64,000 nt of DNA from contig NZ_CP141048.1 of assembly GCF_034627025.1 (NCBI RefSeq), positions 3,820,001-3,884,000 of the forward strand, in the 5' to 3' direction. This stretch comes from Microvirga lotononidis. GTDB taxonomy: Bacteria; Pseudomonadota; Alphaproteobacteria; Rhizobiales; Beijerinckiaceae. The notes beneath the pieces were generated by a model. The model was not told where the DNA came from. It ran no database searches and saw only the letters and a program-made list of their open reading frames with translations. Of the stretch, positions 53,229 through 61,015 are shown piece after piece (position 1 is the first letter of the stretch; each line of letters opens with the position of its first letter). The position numbers and the translations under genes are program-made.

Positions 53229-55100
53229 CTAGCTCACGAGGCCGCTGGCCCGCTGCGCCCGGGTCGCATCCAGGTTGGTCACTGTCGCCGAGGCGGCAGG
53301 GGCGTCGGATTCCGCCTGCGGGGTCGGCGCCGGCGCAACCGGGGCCGCGACGGATGGCGCGCTTGCCGCCGGGCCGGGCTTGTGCGGCTGGCCGATGCGC
53401 GGGAACAGGGCTGCGAGCACCTGCTCCTTCGGGCCGAACATCTCGGCGCGGCCGCCGCGGACGGACAGGATCTTGTTGGCCGCGAATATGGCGCTCGGAC
53501 GATGGGCCACGATGACGACGATCTTTCCCGCCTGACGCATCTGTTGAATGGCATCGTTCAGCGACTGCTCGCCGAGCGGATCGAGGTTCGAGTTGGGCTC
53601 GTCGAGGACAACCAGGAACGGATTGCCGAACAGGGCGCGGGCGAGGCCGATGCGCTGGCGCTGGCCGCCTGACAAGGTGGCGCCACCCTCTCCGACCGGC
53701 GTGTCGTAGCCCATGGGAAAGGCGAGAATCATGTCGTGCACGCCCGCCATCCGGGCGGCTTCGATCACCTGTTCGGAGGTCGCATCCTTGCGGAAGCGCG
53801 CGATGTTCTCGGCAATCGTTCCGTCGAACAGCTCGATGCTCTGAGGAAGGTGGCCGATGGCGTCCGCGAGGGCGTCCGGCGAATACTGGCCGATCAGCGC
53901 GTTGTCGAAGCGCACCTCGCCACGGGCGGTCGGCCATGCGCCGACGAGGGCCCGGACGAGGGTGGACTTGCCGCAGCCGCTCGGCCCGATGATCCCGAGG
54001 GCGTCGCCCGCCTCGATCTCGAACGACACGCCGGAGACGGTTGCGATGGCTCCGCCGGGCGGAACGATGGCGATGTCGCGCACCGAGAGCGTGTGGCGCG
54101 GGCGCGGCATGCCGTGCTGCTGCTGCGTGGCCTTGGGAAGCTTGGCGGCGAGGGCCCGCAGGCGCCGCAGAGCCTGCCAGGCTGTCGACGTGCTGCGCCA
54201 GTTGCCGATGACCTGATCGATGGGAGCAAGCGCCCGGGCCAGGATGACCGAGCTCGCGATCATGGCGCCGGGCGACATCTGCGCCTCGATGACCAGATAG
54301 GCTCCGAGGGCGAGCATCGCGGATTGCAGCACGTGGCGGACCGTCTTGGAGATGGCGCCGAAGACGCTGGCATGATCCGCGAGATCCCGAGCGTGCGAGA
54401 TCGAGTTCACATAGCCGCTGCCCCAGCGCTTGCAGAGATCGTCACCCATGCTCATGGCGGCGGCGGCTTCGGAATTCCGCCTCGCATCCAGGAGCAGGGT
54501 CATGGTCGCCGCATGGGCCTGGGTGGCGACCTTGACCGTGCCCTTGGTCGCCCATTCGTTGACGAGACTGAGGATCACGAGGAACAGGGCGCCGCCCGCG
54601 GCCGCAAGAAACAGGATCGGGTTCACGATCAGCAGAATCGCGAAGTAGATCGGCATCCAGGGCAAGTCGAGGAGGGCGACCGGGCCGGGGCCCATCAGGT
54701 AGTTCCGGATGGCCGCCAGGTCCTGGAGCGGATCGTGGTTGCGGGCATGGGGGCCGAAATGGAGCGGCAGCTTCAGGGTCGCCTCGAAAAGGGTCGGCGC
54801 CAGCCGGTGATCGAACGTGATGCCGACCCGGGCCATGAGCTTGCCGCGAAGTCCTTCCAGCAGGCCGTAGAAACCGTAGAGCAGCAGGGCCAGCAGGGTG
54901 AGCGCCGCCAGGGTGGGAAGGCTCTTGCTCGACAGGACCTTGTTGTAGACCAGCATCATGAACATGGGGCCGGTGAGCATCAGGACGTTACCGAGACAGC
55001 TGATGGCGCTGATGCCGATGAGCGGTCGTCTCAGGGTGCGAAGAGCGGTGCGAAGCTGCACTTCGGCGCTGGTCTTCATTCCATTCCTCATCGCGAGCAT
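53229..55100 (-). CDS. type I secretion ABC exporter (PrtD-like)
   Basis: A 623-residue half-transporter with membrane domain (residues 25-320) and ATPase domain: Walker A GPSGCGKSTL near 372, Q-loop LPQSIELFDGT, signature LSGGQRQRIGLARAL near 470, Walker B FLVVLDEPN near 492, H-loop AHRP. There is no C39 peptidase-like N-terminal domain, so substrates are not cut at a double-glycine leader but carry a C-terminal signal, as for PrtD/HasD exporters. The last 80 residues are a Pro/Ala-rich tail not typical of the family. A perfect CRP-type palindrome lies about 100 bases upstream. Confidence 0.94.
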   Translation of the reverse strand: MLAMRNGMKTSAEVQLRTALRTLRRPLIGISAISCLGNVLMLTGPMFMMLVYNKVLSSKSLPTLAALTLLALLLYGFYGLLEGLRGKLMARVGITFDHRLAPTLFEATLKLPLHFGPHARNHDPLQDLAAIRNYLMGPGPVALLDLPWMPIYFAILLIVNPILFLAAAGGALFLVILSLVNEWATKGTVKVATQAHAATMTLLLDARRNSEAAAAMSMGDDLCKRWGSGYVNSISHARDLADHASVFGAISKTVRHVLQSAMLALGAYLVIEAQMSPGAMIASSVILARALAPIDQVIGNWRSTSTAWQALRRLRALAAKLPKATQQQHGMPRPRHTLSVRDIAIVPPGGAIATVSGVSFEIEAGDALGIIGPSGCGKSTLVRALVGAWPTARGEVRFDNALIGQYSPDALADAIGHLPQSIELFDGTIAENIARFRKDATSEQVIEAARMAGVHDMILAFPMGYDTPVGEGGATLSGGQRQRIGLARALFGNPFLVVLDEPNSNLDPLGEQSLNDAIQQMRQAGKIVVIVAHRPSAIFAANKILSVRGGRAEMFGPKEQVLAALFPRIGQPHKPGPAASAPSVAAPVAPAPTPQAESDAPAASATVTNLDATRAQRASGLVS

Positions 55101-55201
55101 CCTTGCTGCGTGCCGCCTTCGCGCGGTCGAACCCTGCGGTCTGCGAGGCGGCTTCCTGTCGGCGTCTGGACGTGATCATGCGTGATCCGCGCTCCGGGCG
55201 C

Positions 55202-55217
55202 TGTGACATGCTTCACA
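55202..55217 (-). promoter_or_regulatory. CRP-type site 10, perfect (TGTGA-CATGCT-TCACA)
   Basis: 10 of 10 match, 101 bases before the exporter gene start; CATGAT (plus 55175-55180) sits at the class II -10 distance. Confidence 0.75.
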
Positions 55218-55284
55218 AGCATCCGACGAAATGGCGGCCCGTCCTGGGGATGAAGCAATGGCGATGACGGGATCGTCGAAGCCG

Positions 55285-55327
55285 CGCAAAAGGAAGAGCG
55301 CCACCGGCTTTCGGCCGATGGCGCTCT
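55285..55327 (-). terminator. terminator after the 113-aa gene
   Basis: AGAGCGCCA (55295-55303) pairs with TGGCGCTCT (55319-55327); on the minus strand TTCCTTTTG follows. It separates the 113-aa substrate candidate from the exporter gene, so the two have separate transcripts. Confidence 0.7.
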
Positions 55328-55343
55328 GGGAGGGAGGAGGCGC

Positions 55344-55685
55344 TTAGTAGAAGATGGGGAACGAGTGGTCGTACGAAGACTGGTCGTTGAGCAGATGGGC
55401 GTCCTGGTTCGTCATCGCGAAGGCATCGCCGCCATGGCCGAACAGGGCCGGTCCGCCATGGGCATCCGTGACCGCAGTCTGCGAGATCGGGCTGGCATTC
55501 ACGTTCAGGCTAGGGCTCACGCCACCGAAATAGTCGGAGGAATCCATGGACTGGTAGTTGAGGCTCTCGGCGTTCTGGTTCGTCACCGCGGTCGCATCGC
55601 CGCCGTGACCGCCGATGCCGGCGCCGCCTTCAGCAACAGTGGTGGCAACCTGGGTGATCGGGCTGGCATTGACGTTGAGAGACAT
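55344..55685 (-). CDS. 113-aa protein made of two tandem repeats; candidate type I substrate
   Basis: A 113-residue acidic protein without signal peptide. It is a direct duplication: residues 2-58 begin SLNVNASPITQVATTVAEGG and residues 59-113 begin SLNVNASPISQTAVTDAHGG; both continue with GxxxxGHGGDAxAxTNQxAxxLN. The chain ends in aromatic/hydrophobic residues (DHSFPIFY), as type I C-terminal signals often do. It has none of the RTX nonapeptide repeats. Location directly upstream of the exporter, with its own CRP site and terminator, makes secretion likely. I know no characterised relative. Confidence 0.8.
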   Translation of the reverse strand: MSLNVNASPITQVATTVAEGGAGIGGHGGDATAVTNQNAESLNYQSMDSSDYFGGVSPSLNVNASPISQTAVTDAHGGPALFGHGGDAFAMTNQDAHLLNDQSSYDHSFPIFY

Positions 55686-55784
55686 GGGCTTGTCCTATCT
55701 ATGCTGAGTGTTGCGTTCAGTACCGCCTGAAGTTCCATCTCCGTTGGCGATGATTAGACTTTGAACCACTTTGCCGGGCGGGAC

Positions 55785-55800
55785 TGTGAACCGGATCACA
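55785..55800 (-). promoter_or_regulatory. CRP-type site 11, perfect (TGTGA-ACCGGA-TCACA)
   Basis: 10 of 10 match, 99 bases before the 113-aa gene. A good -10 TCTAAT (plus 55753-55758) is 37 bases from the centre, slightly further than at the other sites. Confidence 0.75.
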
Positions 55801-55865
55801 CCCACGAATTTTTTTGAAACGAAGCGAAAATAAAATCGAACGGCTCGTTCTTCTGCCCTGGCGCT

Positions 55866-55898
55866 GGAAAAGAAGAAGGGTCCCGGGAGGGACCCTTC
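55866..55898 (-). terminator. terminator after the 208-aa gene
   Basis: GAAGGGTCCC (55875-55884) pairs with GGGACCCTTC (55889-55898); on the minus strand TTCTTTTCC follows the stem. It lies 37 bases after the stop codon. Confidence 0.8.
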
Positions 55899-55934
55899 GC
55901 ATGGACCGTAAAAGGGCTGCCGCGCTCGAAAGGC

Positions 55935-56561
55935 TCAGCTGAGGACGGGCTCGTGCGGGATGACGGTCAACTGATCCGTCGATGCCGATTGCAGGCCGAT
56001 GGCGCTGACGTCGCCGCCCACATCGATGGAGCCGCCGTCGGTCGCGTTCAGGAACACGAGCGTGTTCTGAATCTGGGTGGTCTGGATCACGGTATTGAAG
56101 CTCACGTCGAGATGGTCGATGGCGAAGACGATGACCGGCGGCATCGCGCCCGCATGGCCGAGGCCGTCGGACAGGTGGCCGAAGAGCACCTTGTCGAAGC
56201 CCCCGGCCTCGTCCCAAGCGGCCGCATCCCAGCCGAGGTTGCCGCCGTCGTGGGGCTGCACCGGGTCCTGAGGCTGCACGGGGTCATGCGGCTGTACCGG
56301 ATCATGGGGCTGTGGAGAATCGTGCGGTCGCACGGACGCGCCGGGGCCGTCGCCATGATGCGGCCCGCGTCCGCCGAGGTCGGTTGTCAGGTGCTCGTCG
56401 GACAGATTGCCCCGATCCGCGCCGTCATGGATATCGCTCCGTCCACCGCGCATCCGCTCGTAAGGTTCGTCTTGATGGAAGGATTGCGGACCATGGGGCT
56501 GCCCGCCCGGATCGCTTCCTCCCGGGCCGTTCCAGTCGCCATGCCATCCTTGATCGTGCAT
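55935..56561 (-). CDS. 208-aa His/Asp-rich protein with PHDPVQ repeats; candidate type I substrate
   Basis: A 208-residue protein without signal peptide. Residues 1-75 are Gly/His/Asp-rich and disordered-looking; residues 78-106 contain tandem PHDPVQ-type units (PHDSPQ, PHDPVQ, PHDPVQ, PQDPVQ, PHD). The C-terminal 75 residues are beta-rich (VIVFAIDHLDVSFNTVIQTT onward) and end with IPHEPVLS, a hydrophobic end fitting a type I signal. The His/Asp content could bind metals. It has its own CRP site and terminator, and is first in the secretion cluster. No relatives known to me. Confidence 0.78.
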   Translation of the reverse strand: MHDQGWHGDWNGPGGSDPGGQPHGPQSFHQDEPYERMRGGRSDIHDGADRGNLSDEHLTTDLGGRGPHHGDGPGASVRPHDSPQPHDPVQPHDPVQPQDPVQPHDGGNLGWDAAAWDEAGGFDKVLFGHLSDGLGHAGAMPPVIVFAIDHLDVSFNTVIQTTQIQNTLVFLNATDGGSIDVGGDVSAIGLQSASTDQLTVIPHEPVLS

Positions 56562-56661
56562 CGGGCTCTCCTCGATCCCGGGCCGATCGGTCGACCACGC
56601 TGATCGTTCGGCGGAAATCGGGCCCGGTGCACCGGGTATATAACCTTGTCCGAAGGCAGGC

Positions 56662-56677
56662 TGTGACGTGCTTCACA
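56662..56677. promoter_or_regulatory. CRP-type site 12, perfect (TGTGA-CGTGCT-TCACA)
   Basis: 10 of 10 match, placed midway between the divergent 208-aa gene (101 bases) and the second Crp-family gene (99 bases). TATACC (plus 56635-56640) sits at the class II -10 distance for the minus-strand gene; none is evident for the plus-strand gene. Confidence 0.78.
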
Positions 56678-56775
56678 TTCCGCCCGATCCATTCATGAAG
56701 GCGACCGGTCTTTGCACGTCGCCCTCCGGACGATATGCTGGGCGGTCCTTGCCCCATCGTTGTGAGGACTCGACC

Positions 56776-57501
56776 ATGGCGGAGGCTCAATCCTCGAACG
56801 CCGCGACCGGCGCGGACAAGTCCGTGAAGCTCGAACTGCTCGACATCTTCAAGGCCATCGATCCGCCGACCGTCGAGCAGATTGCGCGCAAGGCTCAGAC
56901 ACGGACGCTCGAAAAAGGCGAGTTGCTGTTCAATGTCGGGGACGTGTCCGACGCGCTGTACGTGATCGCCGACGGCCGCATCCGGATCTGGACCGTCTCG
57001 GCCGCTGGCGCCGAGGTGACGCTGAACGTCCTGACGAACGGGGCCGTCTTCGGCGAGATCGGCATGCTCGACGGAGGCGTGCGGACCGCCGGCGCGACCG
57101 CCATGCTCCGAACGCGCCTGACCAGCATCGCCCGACGGACCTTCTATGAGGCGCTCGACCGCGACCCGCAACTGGTGCGCAACGTGATCGATCTGCTGTG
57201 CCGGCGCCTCAGGTGGACCAGCGCCCGCATGGAGGACGCGACCTTGCGCCAGGCTCCGCAGCGCCTGGCGCGCATTCTCGGTCATCTGGCGCGGGATCAC
57301 GGCAAGGCGACGCCCAAGGGCACCGAGATCGCCCTCAAGCTGACGCAGAGCGAGATGGCGCAATGGACGGCGATGTCGCGGGAGGGCTTGAACAAGCTCC
57401 TCAACCGCTGGGCCGAGGAACGCCTCCTGACCCAGGACCGGGGCAGTCTGATCGTCCACGATCTCGAACGGATCGACGACATCGCCGAGTTCGGCGAATA
57501 G
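56776..57501 (+). CDS. Crp/Fnr-family transcription regulator (second)
   Basis: A 241-residue regulator from ATG 56776. The cNMP-binding domain has GAVFGEIGMLDGGVRTAGA near 95-113 (Glu, Arg, Thr kept). The HTH is LTQSEMAQWTAMSREGLNKLL near 195-215; its SREGLNK pattern differs from the RETVxR of CRP at the third Arg (Lys), so its DNA preference may differ from the first regulator. It lacks FNR cysteines. It is divergent from the 208-aa gene across the perfect CRP palindrome. Confidence 0.88.
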   Translation: MAEAQSSNAATGADKSVKLELLDIFKAIDPPTVEQIARKAQTRTLEKGELLFNVGDVSDALYVIADGRIRIWTVSAAGAEVTLNVLTNGAVFGEIGMLDGGVRTAGATAMLRTRLTSIARRTFYEALDRDPQLVRNVIDLLCRRLRWTSARMEDATLRQAPQRLARILGHLARDHGKATPKGTEIALKLTQSEMAQWTAMSREGLNKLLNRWAEERLLTQDRGSLIVHDLERIDDIAEFGE

Positions 57502-57544
57502 AGCATCGGACGTGCGCGCGGGCTCGGACCCGATGGGAGAGGGC

Positions 57545-58552
57545 TCAATGGCGCCGCCGCGCCACGAGCTGTTGCGCGCGGCTCAGGAACTGCAGGCGCT
57601 CCTCCCGCGCCGGGATCTCGCGGGCAAGATCCTCGACGAGAGCCGCGAGATCGGTCATCTGCGTGGCGTGCCGTTTGACGAGGAGCCCGGCGACGGGGCC
57701 GAGATAGATCGTCAGGGCATGGGCGATGTCGGCGAGACAGGCCTCGGAGGCGGCGGAATCCATCGGAGGCGAGGAACGCGGGACGTCCGGGGCCGGGTCT
57801 TCGACGGGCGCCGGAGCCGCGTCCATCGGGTGTGAGGGAACGACCAGCGGCGCAGCCTTCGGCAGCGACAGCGCTCGCGCTTCCGGAACGGGCGGGGGAG
57901 GCGATGCGGGGCCGTTCCACTCCTCAGGCCTTGCCGGTGCCACCGAAAACACGGTGCGGTCGAGGGGCTCGATCCGGCTCACGGTCGCGTTCATGTCGGT
58001 CGCGGAGGGCGGCATCGACACGCTGAACGTCGTGATCCGGCGCGGGCTGTGCTTGAGGTCGAACACGCCTTTCTCCCCGAAGGTCGCGGAGATGCGGGGC
58101 GCCACGGCTTCCATGACGGCGGCCGAGACGAGAATCCCGCCGGGATCGGCGAGGCTCTCCAGGCGCGCCGCGATGACCAGCGTTTCGCCGAACGGCAGAT
58201 CGTCATGGAACAGGACATCGCCGAGATGAATGCCGATCCTCATGCGGACCGCGTCGAACTTCGTCATGGCGGCGAGGCGCGCCTGGGTCTCAAGCGCGCA
58301 GCGGACCGCGTCCACGGCGCTCTCGAAGAGCGCGAAGATTCCGTCTCCCGGCATTCCGAAGAGCCAGCCGCCGTGGGCCGCAAGCTCCTCCCGCGCGATG
58401 CGCCGCGTCGCCCACAGCGCATCGAGGGTGTTGGTCTCATCGACGGAAACCAAGCCACCAAAATTCGCCATATCGGCTGCGAAGACCGCTCTTAGGCGTC
58501 GGACACGCTTGCCTGCAGGCTGCGGAGCATCGGGTGCCGGATTGTCCATCAT
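57545..58552 (-). CDS. class III nucleotidyl cyclase-like protein with shared C-terminal domain
   Basis: A 335-residue soluble protein. The cyclase domain (20-190) keeps both metal-binding Asp residues (FAADMANF, Asp 27; MPGDGIFALF, Asp 70) and the transition-state Arg 130 (FGETLVIAARLE), but the usual Asn four residues before that Arg is Val 126, so catalysis may be weak or absent. A Pro-rich linker (190-265) leads to a C-terminal domain with YLGPVAGLLVKRHA and IPAREERLQFL that also occurs twice in the adjacent Ser/Thr kinase. It is the third gene of a sensor-kinase-cyclase group, 22 bases after the kinase. Confidence 0.85.
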   Translation of the reverse strand: MMDNPAPDAPQPAGKRVRRLRAVFAADMANFGGLVSVDETNTLDALWATRRIAREELAAHGGWLFGMPGDGIFALFESAVDAVRCALETQARLAAMTKFDAVRMRIGIHLGDVLFHDDLPFGETLVIAARLESLADPGGILVSAAVMEAVAPRISATFGEKGVFDLKHSPRRITTFSVSMPPSATDMNATVSRIEPLDRTVFSVAPARPEEWNGPASPPPPVPEARALSLPKAAPLVVPSHPMDAAPAPVEDPAPDVPRSSPPMDSAASEACLADIAHALTIYLGPVAGLLVKRHATQMTDLAALVEDLAREIPAREERLQFLSRAQQLVARRRH

Positions 58553-58574
58553 TCTTTCATCGCGTACCTACACG

Positions 58575-59999
58575 TCACTGTTTGGTCTCGCTGAGTTTAC
58601 CACGGATCTTGAGAAAGCTCGCGCGATCCCGCTCGCTGGGAATGAAGTCTGAAAGGCGGCGATAGAAGTCGTCCCGGCCTACCGCCTTCTCCGCCTGTCG
58701 CGCGACGAGCGTCGGGGCAACCGGTCCTATGAGAGGCAACAGAACTTCGGTGACGGCGCGGATCTCCGTCTGCGAGATCACGGCTTCCATCTGGGCAATC
58801 TTGAAGCCCTTGTCGTCGCGCAGCACCTGCTGGGCCGTCTTCCGGAACGTGGCCGCTTCAGCCTCGGTGGTGATTTTCCCGACGAGCCATTCGAGGAACG
58901 TATCGACGTCCATGGTCTCGTGAGAGGCCTGCTTCACCAGCAGGTGGCCGATGGGGCCGAGCGAATGCGCGAGCGATCGCCCGAGCGCATCGATCGCACC
59001 CGGCGTGAGGACTTCCGCCATGGTTTGGTTGAGCTGCTCCTTGACCGGCGCCGGAGGCTCCTTCGCAGGGGTATGCGAGAGCTCGGTCAGGTCGAGGGGC
59101 GGAAGGTCGGCACTGGGACGCATCTCGATGGATGCGTTGAGCGCGACGACGAACTCGTCCGCGGTCTGGTAGCGGTCCTCGGGGTTGCGGGCGAGGGCCT
59201 TTTGCACGACCGTGTCGATCTCCGGCCAAAGCTCGGGCCGGTAATTGATGATCGACGGAGGCGGGTCGTTCATGAGCTTGCGCATCAGCTCCGGCAGGTC
59301 GGCGGCGATGAACGGCTTCGCGCCGGTCAGCATCTGGAACAGGATGACCCCGGCCGAGAAGAGGTCCGCCCGGATGTCCGCCGGTCGGCCGAGGAATCTC
59401 TCGGGAGCCATGTAGTTCGGGGTGCCGATCGGAATGCCGCCGGGCCTGGTGAGGTCGAGCGCTTCCACATGGGCCACGCCGAAATCCGAGACCTTGATGG
59501 AGGCCGCCGACGGGCAGAGGATGTTCGCGGGTTTGACGTCGCGGTGAATGACGCCCTTGGAATGGGCGTAGCCCAGGGCGAACAGGAGCTGCGCCATGAT
59601 CTCGCCGACCTGCCGGATCGGCAGCAGCGTGCCCCGCCGGATCACGTTCTCCAGCGTTCCCGCATTGACGTATTCCATGATGATGTAGGGCGCGCCGTCC
59701 TGCTCCACGAAATCGAACACGGTGACGATATTCGGATGCAGGCATCGCGCCGCGGACCGCGCCTCGGTGGCGAAGCGGCGGAGAAGCTCGTCGTTCTCGG
59801 ACAGGTTCTCGAGGATCTCCGGACGAAGCGTCTTGATCGCCAGGGGCCGGTCGATCTGCTCGTCGTAGCCCTTGTAGACGACGCCGATCGCACCGCGGCC
59901 GATGACGTGATCGACGCGATACTTGCCGACCCTGGAGGGCATGGTGCCGCGGGTTCCAGCTTGGCTGCCGCCTGTCCTCAGATCCTTGTCTGCGGTCAT
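58575..59999 (-). CDS. Ser/Thr protein kinase with duplicated C-terminal domain
   Basis: A 474-residue Hanks-type kinase. The P-loop is IGRGAIGVVYKG near 33-44, the ATP Lys is 56 (LAIKTL), the catalytic loop HRDVKPANIL has Asp 154, and the Mg loop SDFGVAH has Asp 172, so it looks active. No membrane helix is present. After a linker, two copies of a 55-residue unit follow (336-391, with SLGPIGHLLVKQAS; 410-465, with LIGPVAPTLVARQA), also found once in the cyclase-like neighbour. The HRD and activation segment (GTPNYMAPERF) are standard. It is 62 bases downstream of the heme-sensor gene. Confidence 0.92.
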   Translation of the reverse strand: MTADKDLRTGGSQAGTRGTMPSRVGKYRVDHVIGRGAIGVVYKGYDEQIDRPLAIKTLRPEILENLSENDELLRRFATEARSAARCLHPNIVTVFDFVEQDGAPYIIMEYVNAGTLENVIRRGTLLPIRQVGEIMAQLLFALGYAHSKGVIHRDVKPANILCPSAASIKVSDFGVAHVEALDLTRPGGIPIGTPNYMAPERFLGRPADIRADLFSAGVILFQMLTGAKPFIAADLPELMRKLMNDPPPSIINYRPELWPEIDTVVQKALARNPEDRYQTADEFVVALNASIEMRPSADLPPLDLTELSHTPAKEPPAPVKEQLNQTMAEVLTPGAIDALGRSLAHSLGPIGHLLVKQASHETMDVDTFLEWLVGKITTEAEAATFRKTAQQVLRDDKGFKIAQMEAVISQTEIRAVTEVLLPLIGPVAPTLVARQAEKAVGRDDFYRRLSDFIPSERDRASFLKIRGKLSETKQ

Positions 60000-60061
60000 C
60001 GGAGAACTTCCCCTGACGAACGATCATCTGGTTCTGGTAGGCCAGGGATCAATCGTATCGA

Positions 60062-60934
60062 TCACTTTTCGAGCATCTTCAGTGCGCTATCCAGGCTCCT
60101 GCGCATGCGGTTGAAGGACCGGGAGAGAGAGGCGATCTCGTCCGATCCGGGATATTCGAACTCGGCAATGGTGGCGTCGCCCATGCTGACGGCTTCCGCG
60201 GTCTTCGCCATCCGGGTCACCGGGCTGATCACGTAGCGGTTCAGCAGGACATTGAGCAGGACCAGCAGAACGAGGAAGATGACGCTCGAGGTTCCCACGA
60301 ACAATCCGAGATTCCGCCAGATCGAGCCTTCCGCGATATCCATGGGCACGGAGATGATCTGTGCGCCGATCGTCTCGTTGAGCTTCCAGCCGAAGCCGTT
60401 CTTGTTGCCGTAAAGCGCGACCATCGACGTCGGCGCCCGATCCGGCGTCGAGTGACAGGTCAGGCAGGATTCGTCCTTGATGACGAGAGGATAGGTGACC
60501 GTGTAGTGAGAACGGTTGTCGATCGTCTGGAAGCTGATGTCCTTGGCGAGGTCGGGATTGGCGCGGAGCTTCTCGATCAGTTCGCGCTCCCAGTCACGGG
60601 CGAGATCCGCCGGATTGGTCGGATTGAGCGCGGCCTCCTTGTAGAAGAATTGCGGATAGAAGCCGCGGAAATTGCGGAACGACGTCTGCGCGGAGAACGA
60701 CGGGACCGTCTGCGGCAGGAACTGGATGCTCGAATGCTCGGCCAGCAACGGCTGTATCTCTTCCGAGGTATACCGGCGCACGGAAAGCGCTTGAGCCCGC
60801 AGAACATCGATCTGCGACTGCAGCTGTTCCATGGCTTCTCGGCGGGAGATTTGATAAAATGGATAAATCGATAAGCCGAGCCCTATCAGATAGCAAACGG
60901 CGAGAATGATGTTGAATTTTAGCCGTAATCCCAC
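60062..60934 (-). CDS. membrane sensor with heme-c (CxxCH, DUF3365) and HAMP domain
   Basis: A 290-residue protein from GTG 60934 (TTGGAGATCTCCC upstream; a longer start would overlap the divergent gene). The first membrane helix is LKFNIILAVCYLIGLGLSIYP; the periplasmic Tll0287-like DUF3365 domain follows and carries the heme-c motif DESCLTCHSTPD near 155. The second helix (LGLFVGTSSVIFLVLLVLLN) leads to a HAMP domain (RYVISPVTRMAKTAEAVSMGD) and a short coiled end. There is no output domain, so it likely signals to the following Ser/Thr kinase. Heme could sense redox, oxygen or NO. Confidence 0.87.
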   Translation of the reverse strand: MGLRLKFNIILAVCYLIGLGLSIYPFYQISRREAMEQLQSQIDVLRAQALSVRRYTSEEIQPLLAEHSSIQFLPQTVPSFSAQTSFRNFRGFYPQFFYKEAALNPTNPADLARDWERELIEKLRANPDLAKDISFQTIDNRSHYTVTYPLVIKDESCLTCHSTPDRAPTSMVALYGNKNGFGWKLNETIGAQIISVPMDIAEGSIWRNLGLFVGTSSVIFLVLLVLLNVLLNRYVISPVTRMAKTAEAVSMGDATIAEFEYPGSDEIASLSRSFNRMRRSLDSALKMLEK

Positions 60935-61015
60935 GGGAGATCTCCAACGGCTGGTGAGGTTAGTTCGCGTTACAACTACCAAATTCCATACTAGTGCAAG
61001 TCTTGGAGACGTGCC

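Noticed and set aside
56776..57501. Second Crp-family protein as the main reader of TGTGA sites
   Set aside because: Its recognition helix has SREGLNK instead of RETVxR, so the regulator at 49064 is the better match; the second remains possible but not preferred.
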